Origin: CAWBUW01 sp963792075
Lineage (GTDB): Bacteria; Chloroflexota; Anaerolineae; Anaerolineales; UBA4823
Length of the DNA: 64,000 bases
Reading direction: 5' to 3'
Assembly: GCA_963792075.1 (NCBI GenBank)
Contig: CAWBUW010000007.1
Span: forward strand, 806,001 to 870,000
The notes under the pieces are model-generated. The model searched no databases. It was given only the letters and a program-made list of their open reading frames with translations, and was not told the origin of the DNA. Below are positions 1-8,556 of this stretch, piece by piece (position 1 is the stretch's first letter; the number at the start of each line of letters is the position of its first letter). The translations under genes and the position numbers were made by a program.

Positions 1-47
1 GTACTCCCTATCGTACCATACCATTCACTGTGCCGAAGGAGCCAGCC

Positions 48-236
48 ATGTTCATAATTGCAGAACTTAAATCCAATACCGGCGAGCTGATTTCCGCGCT
101 TACCTTGCCCCCCAAGGAATTTAAGACCGGCTCCAAGGGTTTCTATGCCAATGCAAAGGTTGAAATAGAAGGCAAGCGCTATCAGGTGCAGGTACAACTG
201 GTCGAAATTGGATCGAAACCTAAAGCCGAAGAATAG
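48..236 (+). CDS. small hypothetical protein (62 aa)
   Basis: I do not recognise the family. The ATG at 48 is chosen because AAGGAG at 36-41 sits six bases before it; an in-frame GTG at 30 lies upstream of that ribosome site. The protein is short and lysine-rich, has no cysteine, signal peptide or membrane segment, and shows alternating hydrophobic residues that suggest beta strands. The stop codon is 8 bases before the next gene, which has its own GAGG-type site, so the two are probably cotranscribed. Nothing in the sequence gives a function. Confidence 0.6.
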   Translation: MFIIAELKSNTGELISALTLPPKEFKTGSKGFYANAKVEIEGKRYQVQVQLVEIGSKPKAEE

Positions 237-244
237 AGGCTACC

Positions 245-916
245 ATGTGCGGTCGTTTCACGCTCACTTTGGATCCTGGGGATTTGCAGCAGGCCTTCCC
301 CGATGTTCAAATTCCAGATGGATTCTCCCCACGCTATAACATTGCCCCCACACAGCCCGTTGCAGTCATCGCCAACCAGGCTCCCGGCAAATTGGATTTC
401 TTCGTCTGGGGCTTGATCCCCTCCTGGGCTAAGGACCCTGAAATAGGCAACCGCCTGATCAACGCTCGCGCCGAGACTCTGGCTGAAAAACCATCCTTCC
501 GCACTGCTTACCGCCGCCGCCGCTGCCTGATCCTTGCCGATGGCTTCTACGAATGGCAAGAAATCCCCGGCAGCAAAGGGAAACAGCCCATGTTCATCCA
601 CCTCAAAGATCACCAGCCTTTTGCGTTTGCCGGCCTTTGGGAGCTTTGGAATGCTCCGGATGGCTCGCAAATATATTCCTGTACGATCATCACCACTCAG
701 CCCAATCAACTGATGCAGCCTATCCACAACCGGATGCCGGTCATCCTTCCTCCAGACGCATACACCCGCTGGTTAGACCCTGGCGAACGCCAGCCTGCTG
801 AATTTGACCCGCTGCTGGTTCCTTACCCCGCAGAAGGTATGGCAGCCTACCCCGTTTCGCGCCAGGTGAATACCCCACAAAACGATTCTCCGGCTTGCAT
901 CGTTATCTCCAGATGA
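245..916 (+). CDS. yedK: SRAP-family protein (YedK/HMCES-like abasic-site DNA crosslinker)
   Basis: This 223-residue protein matches the SOS-response-associated peptidase (SRAP) family in length and motifs. It starts MCGRFT, so Cys2 becomes the N-terminal catalytic residue after Met removal. NARAET, LILADGFYEWQ with its conserved Glu, and HNRMPVIL with its conserved His follow in the expected order. Family knowledge: SRAP proteins form a thiazolidine crosslink with abasic sites in single-stranded DNA and so shield them at replication forks. The protein is cytosolic. A hairpin with a T run at 1006-1036 could end its transcript. The assignment is secure; no SOS box was identified upstream. Confidence 0.93.
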   Translation: MCGRFTLTLDPGDLQQAFPDVQIPDGFSPRYNIAPTQPVAVIANQAPGKLDFFVWGLIPSWAKDPEIGNRLINARAETLAEKPSFRTAYRRRRCLILADGFYEWQEIPGSKGKQPMFIHLKDHQPFAFAGLWELWNAPDGSQIYSCTIITTQPNQLMQPIHNRMPVILPPDAYTRWLDPGERQPAEFDPLLVPYPAEGMAAYPVSRQVNTPQNDSPACIVISR

Positions 917-957
917 GCAAACTCTCATCTGCAAAAGGGCGTTTTCAGGCGAGAGTG

Positions 958-966
958 TGGTATGAT
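958..966 (+). promoter_or_regulatory. extended -10 promoter candidate upstream of the RRM gene
   Basis: TGG directly followed by TATGAT (961-966) fits an extended -10 element; no good -35 is visible. Transcription would start near 973 and would cross the hairpin at 1006-1036 before reaching the RRM gene at 1121. Confidence 0.35.
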
Positions 967-1005
967 TACCCAAGTCGAGTTCCAGATCTGCGTTTGATTG
1001 TTTAG

Positions 1006-1036
1006 CCGCCCTTCTGAGTTGAGGGGCGGTTTTTTT
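1006..1036 (+). terminator. intrinsic terminator or leader attenuator
   Basis: The arms 1006-1014 and 1021-1029 form a nine-pair stem (one G-T pair) with a six-base loop, followed by seven T. It lies 90 bases after the SRAP stop and 85 bases before the RRM start, so it may end the SRAP transcript or attenuate the RRM leader. Confidence 0.7.
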
Positions 1037-1120
1037 CATCTGTTCGCCTGGAAAAAATATAACGGCCTGCGCCTTGCCCGAAAAGCTATGCGCAGCCGTA
1101 TTCAAGAAGAGGAAATGATA

Positions 1121-1414
1121 ATGGAAACAAAATTGTATGTCGGAAACCTGTCTTATGACACCACTGAAGCTGGCCTGCGCACTGCTTTCGAGCAGTCCGG
1201 CACCGTCACCGAAGTGGCGATGATCAAAGACCGGGATACCGGGCGCATGAAAGGCTTCGCCTTCGTCACGATGAGCACTGCTGAAGAAGCGCAGAAAGCC
1301 ATCCAGTCTCTGAACGAGAAGATGCTGGATGACCGCCAGCTCAAAGTGAACATTGCCAAGCCGCGCGAAGAAGGCGCTCGCCGCCCATCCTTCGGTGGCG
1401 GTAGCCGCTACTAA
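1121..1414 (+). CDS. RRM-domain RNA-binding protein (cyanobacterial Rbp-like)
   Basis: This 97-residue protein is one RNA-recognition motif plus a short basic, glycine/serine tail. RNP2 (KLYVGNL, residues 4-10) and RNP1 (KGFAFVTM, 44-51) are complete and keep the RNA-stacking aromatics. Start: ATG 1121 has AGAGGA seven bases upstream; ATG 1115 is an in-frame alternative lying nearer that site. Family knowledge: such single-RRM proteins bind RNA and are often cold-induced. The tail (RRPSFGGGSRY) resembles the glycine-rich tails of that group. The terminator-like leader hairpin and the strong terminator after the gene point to a monocistronic unit. Confidence 0.92.
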   Translation: METKLYVGNLSYDTTEAGLRTAFEQSGTVTEVAMIKDRDTGRMKGFAFVTMSTAEEAQKAIQSLNEKMLDDRQLKVNIAKPREEGARRPSFGGGSRY

Positions 1415-1434
1415 ACCGGCCCCACGCTAAACTT

Positions 1435-1476
1435 TTTAGGGCTGTCCAATTTATTTTGGGCAGCCCTAAATTTTTT
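1435..1476 (+). terminator. strong intrinsic terminator after the RRM gene
   Basis: Perfect ten-base arms TTTAGGGCTG (1435-1444) and CAGCCCTAAA (1461-1470) are followed by six T. The inner bases add further pairs. Confidence 0.85.
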
Positions 1477-1527
1477 GAGTGGAACCTTTCATTTCAATCG
1501 AGCGTCATTATCCAAACGAGGTGCTCT

Positions 1528-2934
1528 ATGAAATCCAGGTACTATTTGTTTTTAATCCCCATCCTGTTCCTTGCGGGTTGCCAGAGCAACCGGCCTACAG
1601 TCAGCTCTACATTCCCTCTGCCGTCGTCAGAACCAACGCTGGCCACAAGCCCGGTTACGACCCCGACTTCATTTTTCCAAAATTCCATCCCGGCAATCAC
1701 CGCTTCCCCATCAACGGTCCCTGAAGCGGCGACTACCCTTGCTCCCGCCACATCTTCAGCCCCCACAACGCCGCTATCACGTCTTCCGGCAGGTGTGCCC
1801 CTGAAGATCAGTTCGATTCAAATGTTCCCGGATGGCATTGGCTGGGCATTAGGGGGCGAAAGCGATTCCCCTGCCCACGTTTTATATACCCAAGATGATG
1901 GCAAAACCTGGGCAGATCTTACCCCACCCGAACCAGCGCCCTTACCCGGCAGCCCAGAAAAAACCGCCATCGCATTCTTCCTTGATCCGCAGCACGCCTG
2001 GGTCACTTTCGGCCCGCCGGATCCGCAAGTTACCGACCAACCTGTCGTCTGGCGTACCGAAGATAGCGGTACTACCTGGAAAGCCAGCCAGGTCTTGCAA
2101 GGCGTTGCGATCGATCCTGTATACCAACCTTTCTTGTTTTTTTTCTCCGACCTGCAGCATGGCTGGTTAATGTCTCATCATGGCGCCGCGGCTGGGCATA
2201 CCCCAGTTTCGATCTACCAGACGGTTGATTCTGGCCAGACGTGGACTATCGTCGCCCGCCCGATGGAGGATGTCTCTTCGCCCCTGCATACCTGCTGCCA
2301 GAGCGGGATGGTCTTTTTCGACGACAATCTTACCGGCCTCGTGGCGCGTGATGGCGGCCCGATCCCTACGCCGCATATCTTGCGTACTACCGACGGCGGC
2401 GTTACCTGGGAACAGCACGATCTTTTCGAAGTCGTCAAGGGATTGTACACAAACAACTACTGCACAACCAGCTCGCTGCAGCGCTTCGCTGGCGATTCTG
2501 CTGCCGTTGTGATGAACTGTATGGGTAATGATCCCAATGGACCCCACCAGGCCTACCAATTCATAACCCAAGATCGCGGCGCGAGTTGGAATTGGCAGCC
2601 CTTACCTGAACCCGCCTGGCCTGCTGAATGGAGCAACGTCCGCAGCATATCCTCTGTCCAATGGTTGGACATTAATACTCGTTGGCTTTTCATCCAGGCT
2701 TACTATGAACTACCTGGCAGCACGGACGGTCATAACGCCACTCAAATCTACCGCACCCAGGATGGAGGCAAGAACTGGGTTCCGGTTGGAATCACCTACT
2801 GGAGCGGCCAATTCTCCTACATCAATGCGACAAATGGATACGCAGTCGCACGGTCTGGACAGGAGACCGCATTCGTTTCTACACAAAATGGCGGTCAGAG
2901 CTGGACCATGCAGGAGCCGATCCTGGTAAAATAA
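1528..2934 (+). CDS. secreted lipoprotein with seven Asp-box (BNR/Ycf48-like) repeats
   Basis: The start is ATG 1528 with ACGAGG just upstream, giving 468 residues. A lipoprotein signal ends in LAGC, so Cys15 or nearby should be lipidated, and a Ser/Thr/Pro-rich linker of about 70 residues follows. The rest is a beta-propeller with seven Asp-box motifs: DDGKTW, EDSGTTW, VDSGQTW, TDGGVTW, QDRGASW, QDGGKNW and QNGGQSW. This pattern is typical of Ycf48-like and sialidase-fold proteins. None of the catalytic residues of sialidases can be assigned, so an enzymatic role is not supported; a surface binding or assembly role is likelier. It appears to be a single-gene unit after the RRM terminator. 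Confidence 0.85.
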   Translation: MKSRYYLFLIPILFLAGCQSNRPTVSSTFPLPSSEPTLATSPVTTPTSFFQNSIPAITASPSTVPEAATTLAPATSSAPTTPLSRLPAGVPLKISSIQMFPDGIGWALGGESDSPAHVLYTQDDGKTWADLTPPEPAPLPGSPEKTAIAFFLDPQHAWVTFGPPDPQVTDQPVVWRTEDSGTTWKASQVLQGVAIDPVYQPFLFFFSDLQHGWLMSHHGAAAGHTPVSIYQTVDSGQTWTIVARPMEDVSSPLHTCCQSGMVFFDDNLTGLVARDGGPIPTPHILRTTDGGVTWEQHDLFEVVKGLYTNNYCTTSSLQRFAGDSAAVVMNCMGNDPNGPHQAYQFITQDRGASWNWQPLPEPAWPAEWSNVRSISSVQWLDINTRWLFIQAYYELPGSTDGHNATQIYRTQDGGKNWVPVGITYWSGQFSYINATNGYAVARSGQETAFVSTQNGGQSWTMQEPILVK

Positions 2935-2978
2935 CCCATATAAGAAACCATTTACAGGCCGAGGCAATCACAGAACCG

Positions 2979-3740
2979 ATGAGAATCCTGGCAATCATTT
3001 CCGGCGAGTATGGTCGCCGTCATGTCGAAAATATCAAGGCGCACGGGCCCGAGAGCTGGCAGGTACAACCCTGGCAGGCTCCGGCAATTTTTCCGCCGAT
3101 CATTGATTACCCCGAAGACCTGCTTCCTTCCGCTTTTGACCCGGCGGATCTCATCCTCTCTTTTGCAGAACACCGCGGAGTGGCCGAGCTTCTGCCCGAT
3201 ATTGCTCGCATGACGGGCGCCAGTGGGGTGATCGCATCTATTGATAATGAAGCCTGGCTGCCACGTGGCCTGGCGCGCCAGTTGCGCGGCTGGCTCGAAC
3301 GCATGAACGTAGCTTGCGCCACCCCCAAACCGCTCTGCTCGCTAACCGAATACGATTTCGGGGTTACTCGCCGGCAGCGCATGGCCTACACCAGCGCAGT
3401 TATTTCGGAATTCGCCCAGTATTTTGGCCGGCCTGAGTTTGAGATCCAGGTAGATCCCCAGACTCGCCTGATCACAGCAGCACAGGTAAGCCGGGACTCC
3501 GTGTGTGGCTGTGCCCAATTCGTAGCCGAACGGCTGGTTGGAGTCAACGTAGACGATGCCCCCGAAAAAGCCGGGCTGCTCCACCACCATTATCCTTGCC
3601 TGGCATCGATGGGTGTGGATCCAGACTTCGATGATACCTTACTGCACGTGTCTGGGAATGTATTCAAAGACCATGTCACCGCTCAGGTAAAGCCTTTCCA
3701 AGAGATCAATTTCCTCCGCCCAGATAATCTGAGCGAGTAA
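2979..3740 (+). CDS. DUF166 family protein
   Basis: The 253-residue protein begins MRILAIISGEYGRR and continues with a cysteine-containing central part (MNVACATPKPLCSLTE, then DSVCGCAQFVAE) and LLHHHYPCLASMG near residue 205. These features match the DUF166 family known mainly from archaea and anaerobes, whose function is not established. It has no signal peptide or membrane span. The conserved cysteines and His-rich segment suggest metal or cofactor binding, but that is inference. It lies 160 bases upstream of AOR 1 on the same strand, separated by a candidate promoter, so a functional link is possible but not shown. Confidence 0.75.
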   Translation: MRILAIISGEYGRRHVENIKAHGPESWQVQPWQAPAIFPPIIDYPEDLLPSAFDPADLILSFAEHRGVAELLPDIARMTGASGVIASIDNEAWLPRGLARQLRGWLERMNVACATPKPLCSLTEYDFGVTRRQRMAYTSAVISEFAQYFGRPEFEIQVDPQTRLITAAQVSRDSVCGCAQFVAERLVGVNVDDAPEKAGLLHHHYPCLASMGVDPDFDDTLLHVSGNVFKDHVTAQVKPFQEINFLRPDNLSE

Positions 3741-3760
3741 TCTTTACTATTTGCAAAAGA

Positions 3761-3827
3761 CCTGACACTTGGCGCGCCAAATCCTGACACTCTACATCGT
3801 GCATTTCTGCGCAACCATCCCTATAAT
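3761..3827 (+). promoter_or_regulatory. operator-like repeats and promoter of AOR 1
   Basis: CCTGACACT occurs at 3761-3769 and 3783-3791, exactly 22 bp apart. Between the copies is the 12-base palindrome TTGGCGCGCCAA (3769-3780). TATAAT at 3822-3827 is the likely -10; no -35 is recognisable. The repeats lie about 30-60 bp upstream of the -10, where an activator would bind. Confidence 0.45.
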
Positions 3828-3900
3828 AAGAGATAAATTGGGTATTTCCCAACACATATGCCCCCCCCCATGCTCTCCCAAGTAAAAAATGGAGTAAAAC

Positions 3901-6066
3901 ATGCTTGGCATCCCCTCGCTTCAATTGAAAGACGCCCATAAAATTCTTGCTGAATTCAAGTATGATCCTCAGCCAGTCGTACACGGTTACGCTGGCCGGA
4001 CTCTCAAGATCAACTTATCTGACAATTCGTTCACCAGCAGCCCGGTCACCGAGGAAATGAAAGCGACCTTCACCGGTGGGCGCGGCTTCTGCCTGTGGCT
4101 GCTGTGGAATGCTGTCACCCCGCAAACCCAATGGAACGATCCCGAAAATGCCCTGGTGTTCGCAGGCGGGCCGATCGGTGGCATCACCGCTTATCCTGGC
4201 ACGGGCAAAACGACGGTCGTATCGATTTCTCCCCAAACTCACTCCGTAATTGACTCGAATGGCGGCGGATATTTTGGCCCTTATCTCAAGTTCGCAGGTT
4301 GGGATGCCCTCTCGATTGAGGGCAAAGCTGCTGAAGATGTCATTATTTACATTGACGGTGATACCGGACGTGTTACCATCGAAGCTGCGCCACTCGAAGC
4401 GCTTGACACCCACTTACTCAGCCGCCAGCTTACCGAAATGTACGCGCGGGAACAGCGCGATATGCGCTCGATCTCCGTAGCATCCGCCGGCGCGGCCGCG
4501 GATTACATCCCTATGTGTGGCCTCAACCTCAGCTTCTACGATCCTCGCCGAGAAGAAGTGCGCTATAAGCAGGCTGCTCGGGGTGGCTGCGGATCCGTGC
4601 TGCGCGACAAGAAGGTGAAAGCAGTCGTCGTGCGCTATAGCAAGATGTCCGGCGATTCCAATGGCCCTGCCGATCCTGCCCTGCTGCGAAAGGCTGGACA
4701 GCGCATTAATAAAGAGATCACCGATTTCGACCTGGTCCAAAACGATATGCGCAATACAGGCACGCCTTACCTGGTCGAGATCATGAACCGTTTCGATCTG
4801 CTGCCCGTGCAAAACTTCCGCTTTGGCGCTCACCCCGACTCTATAAAGATGAACGGTGAAAAATGGAAAGCCATTTTCGACCACTCTGGTCCTGATGGCT
4901 GCTGGTATGGCTGCACGATGGCATGTTCTCATACCGTGGCACATTTCCACTTACGCAGCGGACCGTACAAGGGACAGGTGGTGTATGTGGATGGCCCAGA
5001 ATACGAGACATTGGGCGCCATGGGCTCGAACTGCGGCATTTTCGATCCGCTGGACCTGCTCGAGCTGAACTTCTACGCCGATACCTACGGCATTGACACA
5101 ATCTCGGTTGGAAATTCGATTGCCTTTGCGATGGAATGCTATGAGTATGGTCTCCTCACCAAAGAGCACACCGGGGGGATGGAGCTAACCTGGGGGAATT
5201 ACGCTGTAGCCATCGATCTGCTGCACCAGATGGCGCGCGGGGAAGGCTTTGGCGTGACTGTCGGGCAGGGCGTGCGCGGCATGAAGCGCATTTTTGCTGA
5301 GCGCTTTGGCGCCGACCCCAAACTCCTGCAGGATATTGGCGCCGAAAACAAAGGCCTGGAATACTCTAATTACATGACCAAAGAATCGCTCGCCCAGCAA
5401 GGCGGCTACACGCTGGCATCGAAAGGCCCGCAGCACGATGAAGCCTGGCTGATCTTCATGGACATGGTCCACAAGCAGCTTCCCACTTTTGAAGCCAAGG
5501 CAGAAGCGCTGCATTATTTCCCTGTCTTCCGCACCTGGTTCAGCCTGCATGGCCTGTGCAAGCTCCCCTGGAATGACATCATCCCCGTGTCCAACAAGAC
5601 CACGGCTGAACCGGCAAAGGTTCCAGAACATGTAGAGAATTACATTTGGCTTTACGAAGGCGTCCTGGGCAAGAAAGTCACCATCGAAGATATCCTCCTG
5701 GAATCTGAGAAAGTCTACAACTTCCAGCGCATCTTTAACCTGCGCCTGGGTTACGGGACACGCCAGCACGATTACCCGCCCTACCGGATCATAGGACCTG
5801 CCACCGTGAAAGAATACGAATCCCGTCAGGAACGTTATGACAAGCAGCTCAAAGAAGAAGCCAGTGTCGATCCGGCCGGGATGAGCAGCGCAGAGAAAGT
5901 GGCTGCCATGCGCCGCTGGCGTGAAGAACGCTACGACCACCTCGTAGACGCAGTTTACAAACGTCGGGGTTGGAACCCAAATGGTGTGCCCACACTTGCC
6001 ACCATCCAGCGACTTGGGCTGGACAAATACCCTGAGGTTCTCGAGCTGGTGACCAAGAACCAATAA
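3901..6066 (+). CDS. aldehyde:ferredoxin oxidoreductase family protein (AOR 1)
   Basis: This 721-residue tungstopterin-type oxidoreductase belongs to the AOR family: AOR_N with the GGRGF motif, and GPIGGITAYPGTGK in the pterin-binding half. Its iron-sulfur ligands appear as Cys334, Cys338 and Cys342 (CWYGCTMAC), with Cys553 (HGLCKLPW) as the fourth. The first spacing is three residues instead of the usual two. It is about 100 residues longer than typical AORs, with an extra N-terminal ~30 residues before the GYAGRTLKINL start of the core and a longer C terminus. Family knowledge: aldehydes are oxidised to acids with ferredoxin as acceptor; the substrate here is unknown. ATG 3901 has GGAG upstream. 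Confidence 0.88.
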   Translation: MLGIPSLQLKDAHKILAEFKYDPQPVVHGYAGRTLKINLSDNSFTSSPVTEEMKATFTGGRGFCLWLLWNAVTPQTQWNDPENALVFAGGPIGGITAYPGTGKTTVVSISPQTHSVIDSNGGGYFGPYLKFAGWDALSIEGKAAEDVIIYIDGDTGRVTIEAAPLEALDTHLLSRQLTEMYAREQRDMRSISVASAGAAADYIPMCGLNLSFYDPRREEVRYKQAARGGCGSVLRDKKVKAVVVRYSKMSGDSNGPADPALLRKAGQRINKEITDFDLVQNDMRNTGTPYLVEIMNRFDLLPVQNFRFGAHPDSIKMNGEKWKAIFDHSGPDGCWYGCTMACSHTVAHFHLRSGPYKGQVVYVDGPEYETLGAMGSNCGIFDPLDLLELNFYADTYGIDTISVGNSIAFAMECYEYGLLTKEHTGGMELTWGNYAVAIDLLHQMARGEGFGVTVGQGVRGMKRIFAERFGADPKLLQDIGAENKGLEYSNYMTKESLAQQGGYTLASKGPQHDEAWLIFMDMVHKQLPTFEAKAEALHYFPVFRTWFSLHGLCKLPWNDIIPVSNKTTAEPAKVPEHVENYIWLYEGVLGKKVTIEDILLESEKVYNFQRIFNLRLGYGTRQHDYPPYRIIGPATVKEYESRQERYDKQLKEEASVDPAGMSSAEKVAAMRRWREERYDHLVDAVYKRRGWNPNGVPTLATIQRLGLDKYPEVLELVTKNQ

Positions 6067-6080
6067 TATTTAGAAATACC

Positions 6081-6121
6081 TGGCAGGCCATAAAGTGCTC
6101 TGCCAATCCACGCAATTTTTT
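6081..6121 (+). terminator. weak terminator candidate between convergent genes
   Basis: TGGCAG (6081-6086) and CTGCCA (6100-6105) form a six-pair stem, followed after nine bases by a T run. It lies between AOR 1 and the convergent rlmI gene. Confidence 0.3.
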
Positions 6122-7309
6122 CTAAATCACTCTGACGACCAGGCCCTTCAAGTACGCCCCCTCGGGAAAATTCAGAGCTACAGGATGGTCTGGCCCCTGG
6201 CTCAACTTTTCAACGATTTGCGCTTCTACGCCTGCATCCAGCGCCGCTCCGGCAATAATCTTCTGGAATAAGTCCGCGTCGATACCGCCTGAGCACGAAA
6301 AAGTAACCAGCAACCCACCAGGGCGCAGCAGCTTGAATGCCAGCAGGTTAATATCTTTATAACCGCGCGCCGCGCGTTCCACCTGCGCCGCGGTCTGAGC
6401 AAACTTGGGTGGGTCCAGGATGATCAGATCAAAATTACTGCGCCGGTCACGCAAGCCGCGCAGCACATGGAACACATCCCCTTCCTGAAAGACCACCCTC
6501 TCCGCCGGCAAGTCGTTAAGCGCTACATGCTCTTGAGCACGCTGCAGTGCGTCAGCAGAAGCATCCACTGCCAGCACTGAATTCGCCCCTCCCGCCAGCG
6601 CCGAAACGGTAAACCCGCCGGTATAGCAAAAACAATCCAGCACATCCCGCCCGCGCGCCAGGTCTGCCACGCGCTGGCGGTTTGCCCTTTGATCCAGGTA
6701 GAAACCCGTTTTGTGCCCCTGGCGCACATCCACCTGGAATGCCCGCCCATTCTCTTGGATTGTAATCCGCTCAGGTGGCTCTCCGCCGCGTACCACCCCG
6801 GTACGCAGTTCCAGGCCATCCAGCCGGCGCGCTTCCACATCCGAGCGCTCAAATAAATACTTTGCGCCGCTCAATTCCATCATCAAATCAGCCAGCACTT
6901 CTCGCCAATATTCCACCCCCGCGGTCAAGAATTGCGCCACCAGTGTATCCCCATATTGATCTAAAACCAGGCCCGGAATGCCGTCTGACTCGCCGTGCAC
7001 CAGCCTGAGGGCAGAGATACCAGGCAACAGCACCGCGCGCTGGTGAAAAGCCGCTTCCAACTTCCGCCGAAAATAATCGGCGTCAATGGTCTCACCCTCT
7101 TCCCAACTCCATACGCGCGCCACAATTTGGGAATCGGGATTATAAGCAGCCCATCCCAGGAACTCCCCAGAAGACGAGCGTAATCCGGCCGTATTACCCT
7201 TTTGAGCGCCTCCCCTTACGTCAGCGACTGCCCCCGAATACACCCACGGATGCCGCCGCAGCAGGGATTTCTCTCTGCCAGGTTTCAACCACACACTTGG
7301 AATTTCCAC
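6122..7309 (-). CDS. rlmI: class I SAM-dependent rRNA methyltransferase (RlmI-like, 23S rRNA m5C)
   Basis: The 395-residue protein has the RlmI layout. The N-terminal PUA domain begins with VWLKPGREKSLLRRHPWVYSG. A middle segment contains GHKTGFYLDQRANR. The Rossmann methyltransferase shows VLDCFCYTGGFTVSA, LDPPKFA and, near the end, VTFSCSGG. Family knowledge: RlmI makes m5C1962 in 23S rRNA, and the closely related RlmK-type paralogues methylate other sites, so the exact base is not certain. The start is GTG 7309 and no clear ribosome site is seen. It is the last gene of the ligA-oxoamine synthase-rlmI unit, 24 bases after the preceding stop. Confidence 0.88.
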   Translation of the reverse strand: MEIPSVWLKPGREKSLLRRHPWVYSGAVADVRGGAQKGNTAGLRSSSGEFLGWAAYNPDSQIVARVWSWEEGETIDADYFRRKLEAAFHQRAVLLPGISALRLVHGESDGIPGLVLDQYGDTLVAQFLTAGVEYWREVLADLMMELSGAKYLFERSDVEARRLDGLELRTGVVRGGEPPERITIQENGRAFQVDVRQGHKTGFYLDQRANRQRVADLARGRDVLDCFCYTGGFTVSALAGGANSVLAVDASADALQRAQEHVALNDLPAERVVFQEGDVFHVLRGLRDRRSNFDLIILDPPKFAQTAAQVERAARGYKDINLLAFKLLRPGGLLVTFSCSGGIDADLFQKIIAGAALDAGVEAQIVEKLSQGPDHPVALNFPEGAYLKGLVVRVI

Positions 7310-7333
7310 ACTGCACGCTTCAATTCATGCCAA

Positions 7334-8545
7334 CTACTTAACCAGGCCCAGTTCCTTACCTGCTGCTTCGATCACATCCATCGCATGCTCGATTTCCGCA
7401 GGCTCGTGCGCCGCGGTTACCGTAGCACGCAAACGCGCCAGCCCTACTGGAACGGCTGGAGATACCACGGGCAGTACAAACAAATCCTTTTTCTGGCAGT
7501 CGCGGGTCAGCCGGTACGCGGTTTCATCTTCACCGCACAGGACCGGCACGATCGCGGTAGCGGTTTCCATCGTATCGAAACCACGCTTCTGCAATCCCTG
7601 GATGAACTGGCTGGCATTGGCTCTTAATTTTTCCACCCGCCAGGGCTCGTCCAGGATCACCTGGAAAGCCTCTTTGGCAGCGGCTGCCTGCGCCGGCGGC
7701 ACTGCGGCGGAGAAGATATACGCCCGGCTCGCGTGGCGCAAATATTCGATCAGGTCCTTCTTTCCGGCAATGTATCCACCCACCGATGGGATGGTTTTGC
7801 TCAGTGTGCCCATCTTGACATCAATGCTACCTTCCATGCCGAAATGTTCCTCAATCCCCCTCCCTGTCTTGCCTAAAACACCCACCGAATGAGCCTCGTC
7901 CACCATCAGCCACGCATTGTACTTCCGGCACAATTCCACTACGCGCGGCAGATCGATAATATCCCCATCCATCGAAAAGACTGCATCCGCCACAACCAAT
8001 TTGGCTGCTTCTGCTGGCGCTTGCTTTAGCCGAATTTCCAACGCTTCTATATCATTATGGCGGAAGCGCACAAATTTCGCCCCCGACATCAAACAGCCAT
8101 CTACAATACTGGCATGGTTTAGCTTGTCTGAAATCACGTAATCTTCGCGGCCTACCAGCGTGGAAACTACGGTCAGGTTGGTGACATATCCTGAGGTGTA
8201 GGTGACCGCTGCCTCCGCGTGCTTGAACGCCGCGATCGTCTCTTCCAACTCTCGGTGCAGCGTCAGCGAGCCAGCCAGCGTGCGTACACCATGTGTGCCC
8301 GTCCCGAACTTATCCACTGCCGCTTTTGCAGCCGCATTGATCCGCGGGTGTCCTACCAATCCCAGGTAGCTGTAAGAGGCGAACATACCCATCTCCCGGC
8401 CGTGTACCAACACGCGTGCGCCGCCGCGCAGCTCACTAATTGGCTGGTTGTAGTAATACAGGCCGGCATCCTTGGCACCCTCTACGCGTTCCTTCATCGC
8501 CTGAATGCGCCTCACAATATTATCTTCGACCCGCTGATATTCCAT
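7334..8545 (-). CDS. PLP-dependent alpha-oxoamine synthase (KBL/BioF/SPT family)
   Basis: This 403-residue fold-type I PLP enzyme condenses an amino acid with an acyl-CoA. It has the oxoamine synthase signatures ASYSYLGL, GTGTHGVRTLAGS, DKLNHASIVDG, VVADAVFSMDGD and MVDEAHSVGVLG, with the PLP lysine in GTLSKTIPSVGGY. Sequence alone does not separate glycine C-acetyltransferase, 8-amino-7-oxononanoate synthase and sphinganine-type enzymes; no biotin genes are nearby. Start: ATG 8545 follows GGAG by six bases. An in-frame ATG at 8560 overlaps the ligA stop as ATGA, so coupling from ligA is likely either way. Confidence 0.88.
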   Translation of the reverse strand: MEYQRVEDNIVRRIQAMKERVEGAKDAGLYYYNQPISELRGGARVLVHGREMGMFASYSYLGLVGHPRINAAAKAAVDKFGTGTHGVRTLAGSLTLHRELEETIAAFKHAEAAVTYTSGYVTNLTVVSTLVGREDYVISDKLNHASIVDGCLMSGAKFVRFRHNDIEALEIRLKQAPAEAAKLVVADAVFSMDGDIIDLPRVVELCRKYNAWLMVDEAHSVGVLGKTGRGIEEHFGMEGSIDVKMGTLSKTIPSVGGYIAGKKDLIEYLRHASRAYIFSAAVPPAQAAAAKEAFQVILDEPWRVEKLRANASQFIQGLQKRGFDTMETATAIVPVLCGEDETAYRLTRDCQKKDLFVLPVVSPAVPVGLARLRATVTAAHEPAEIEHAMDVIEAAGKELGLVK

Positions 8546-8556
8546 ACCCTTCTCCA

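Noticed and set aside
5185..6063. 292-codon minus-strand open frame
   Set aside because: It is antisense to AOR 1, has no family motifs or ribosome site, and arises from GC-rich third positions.
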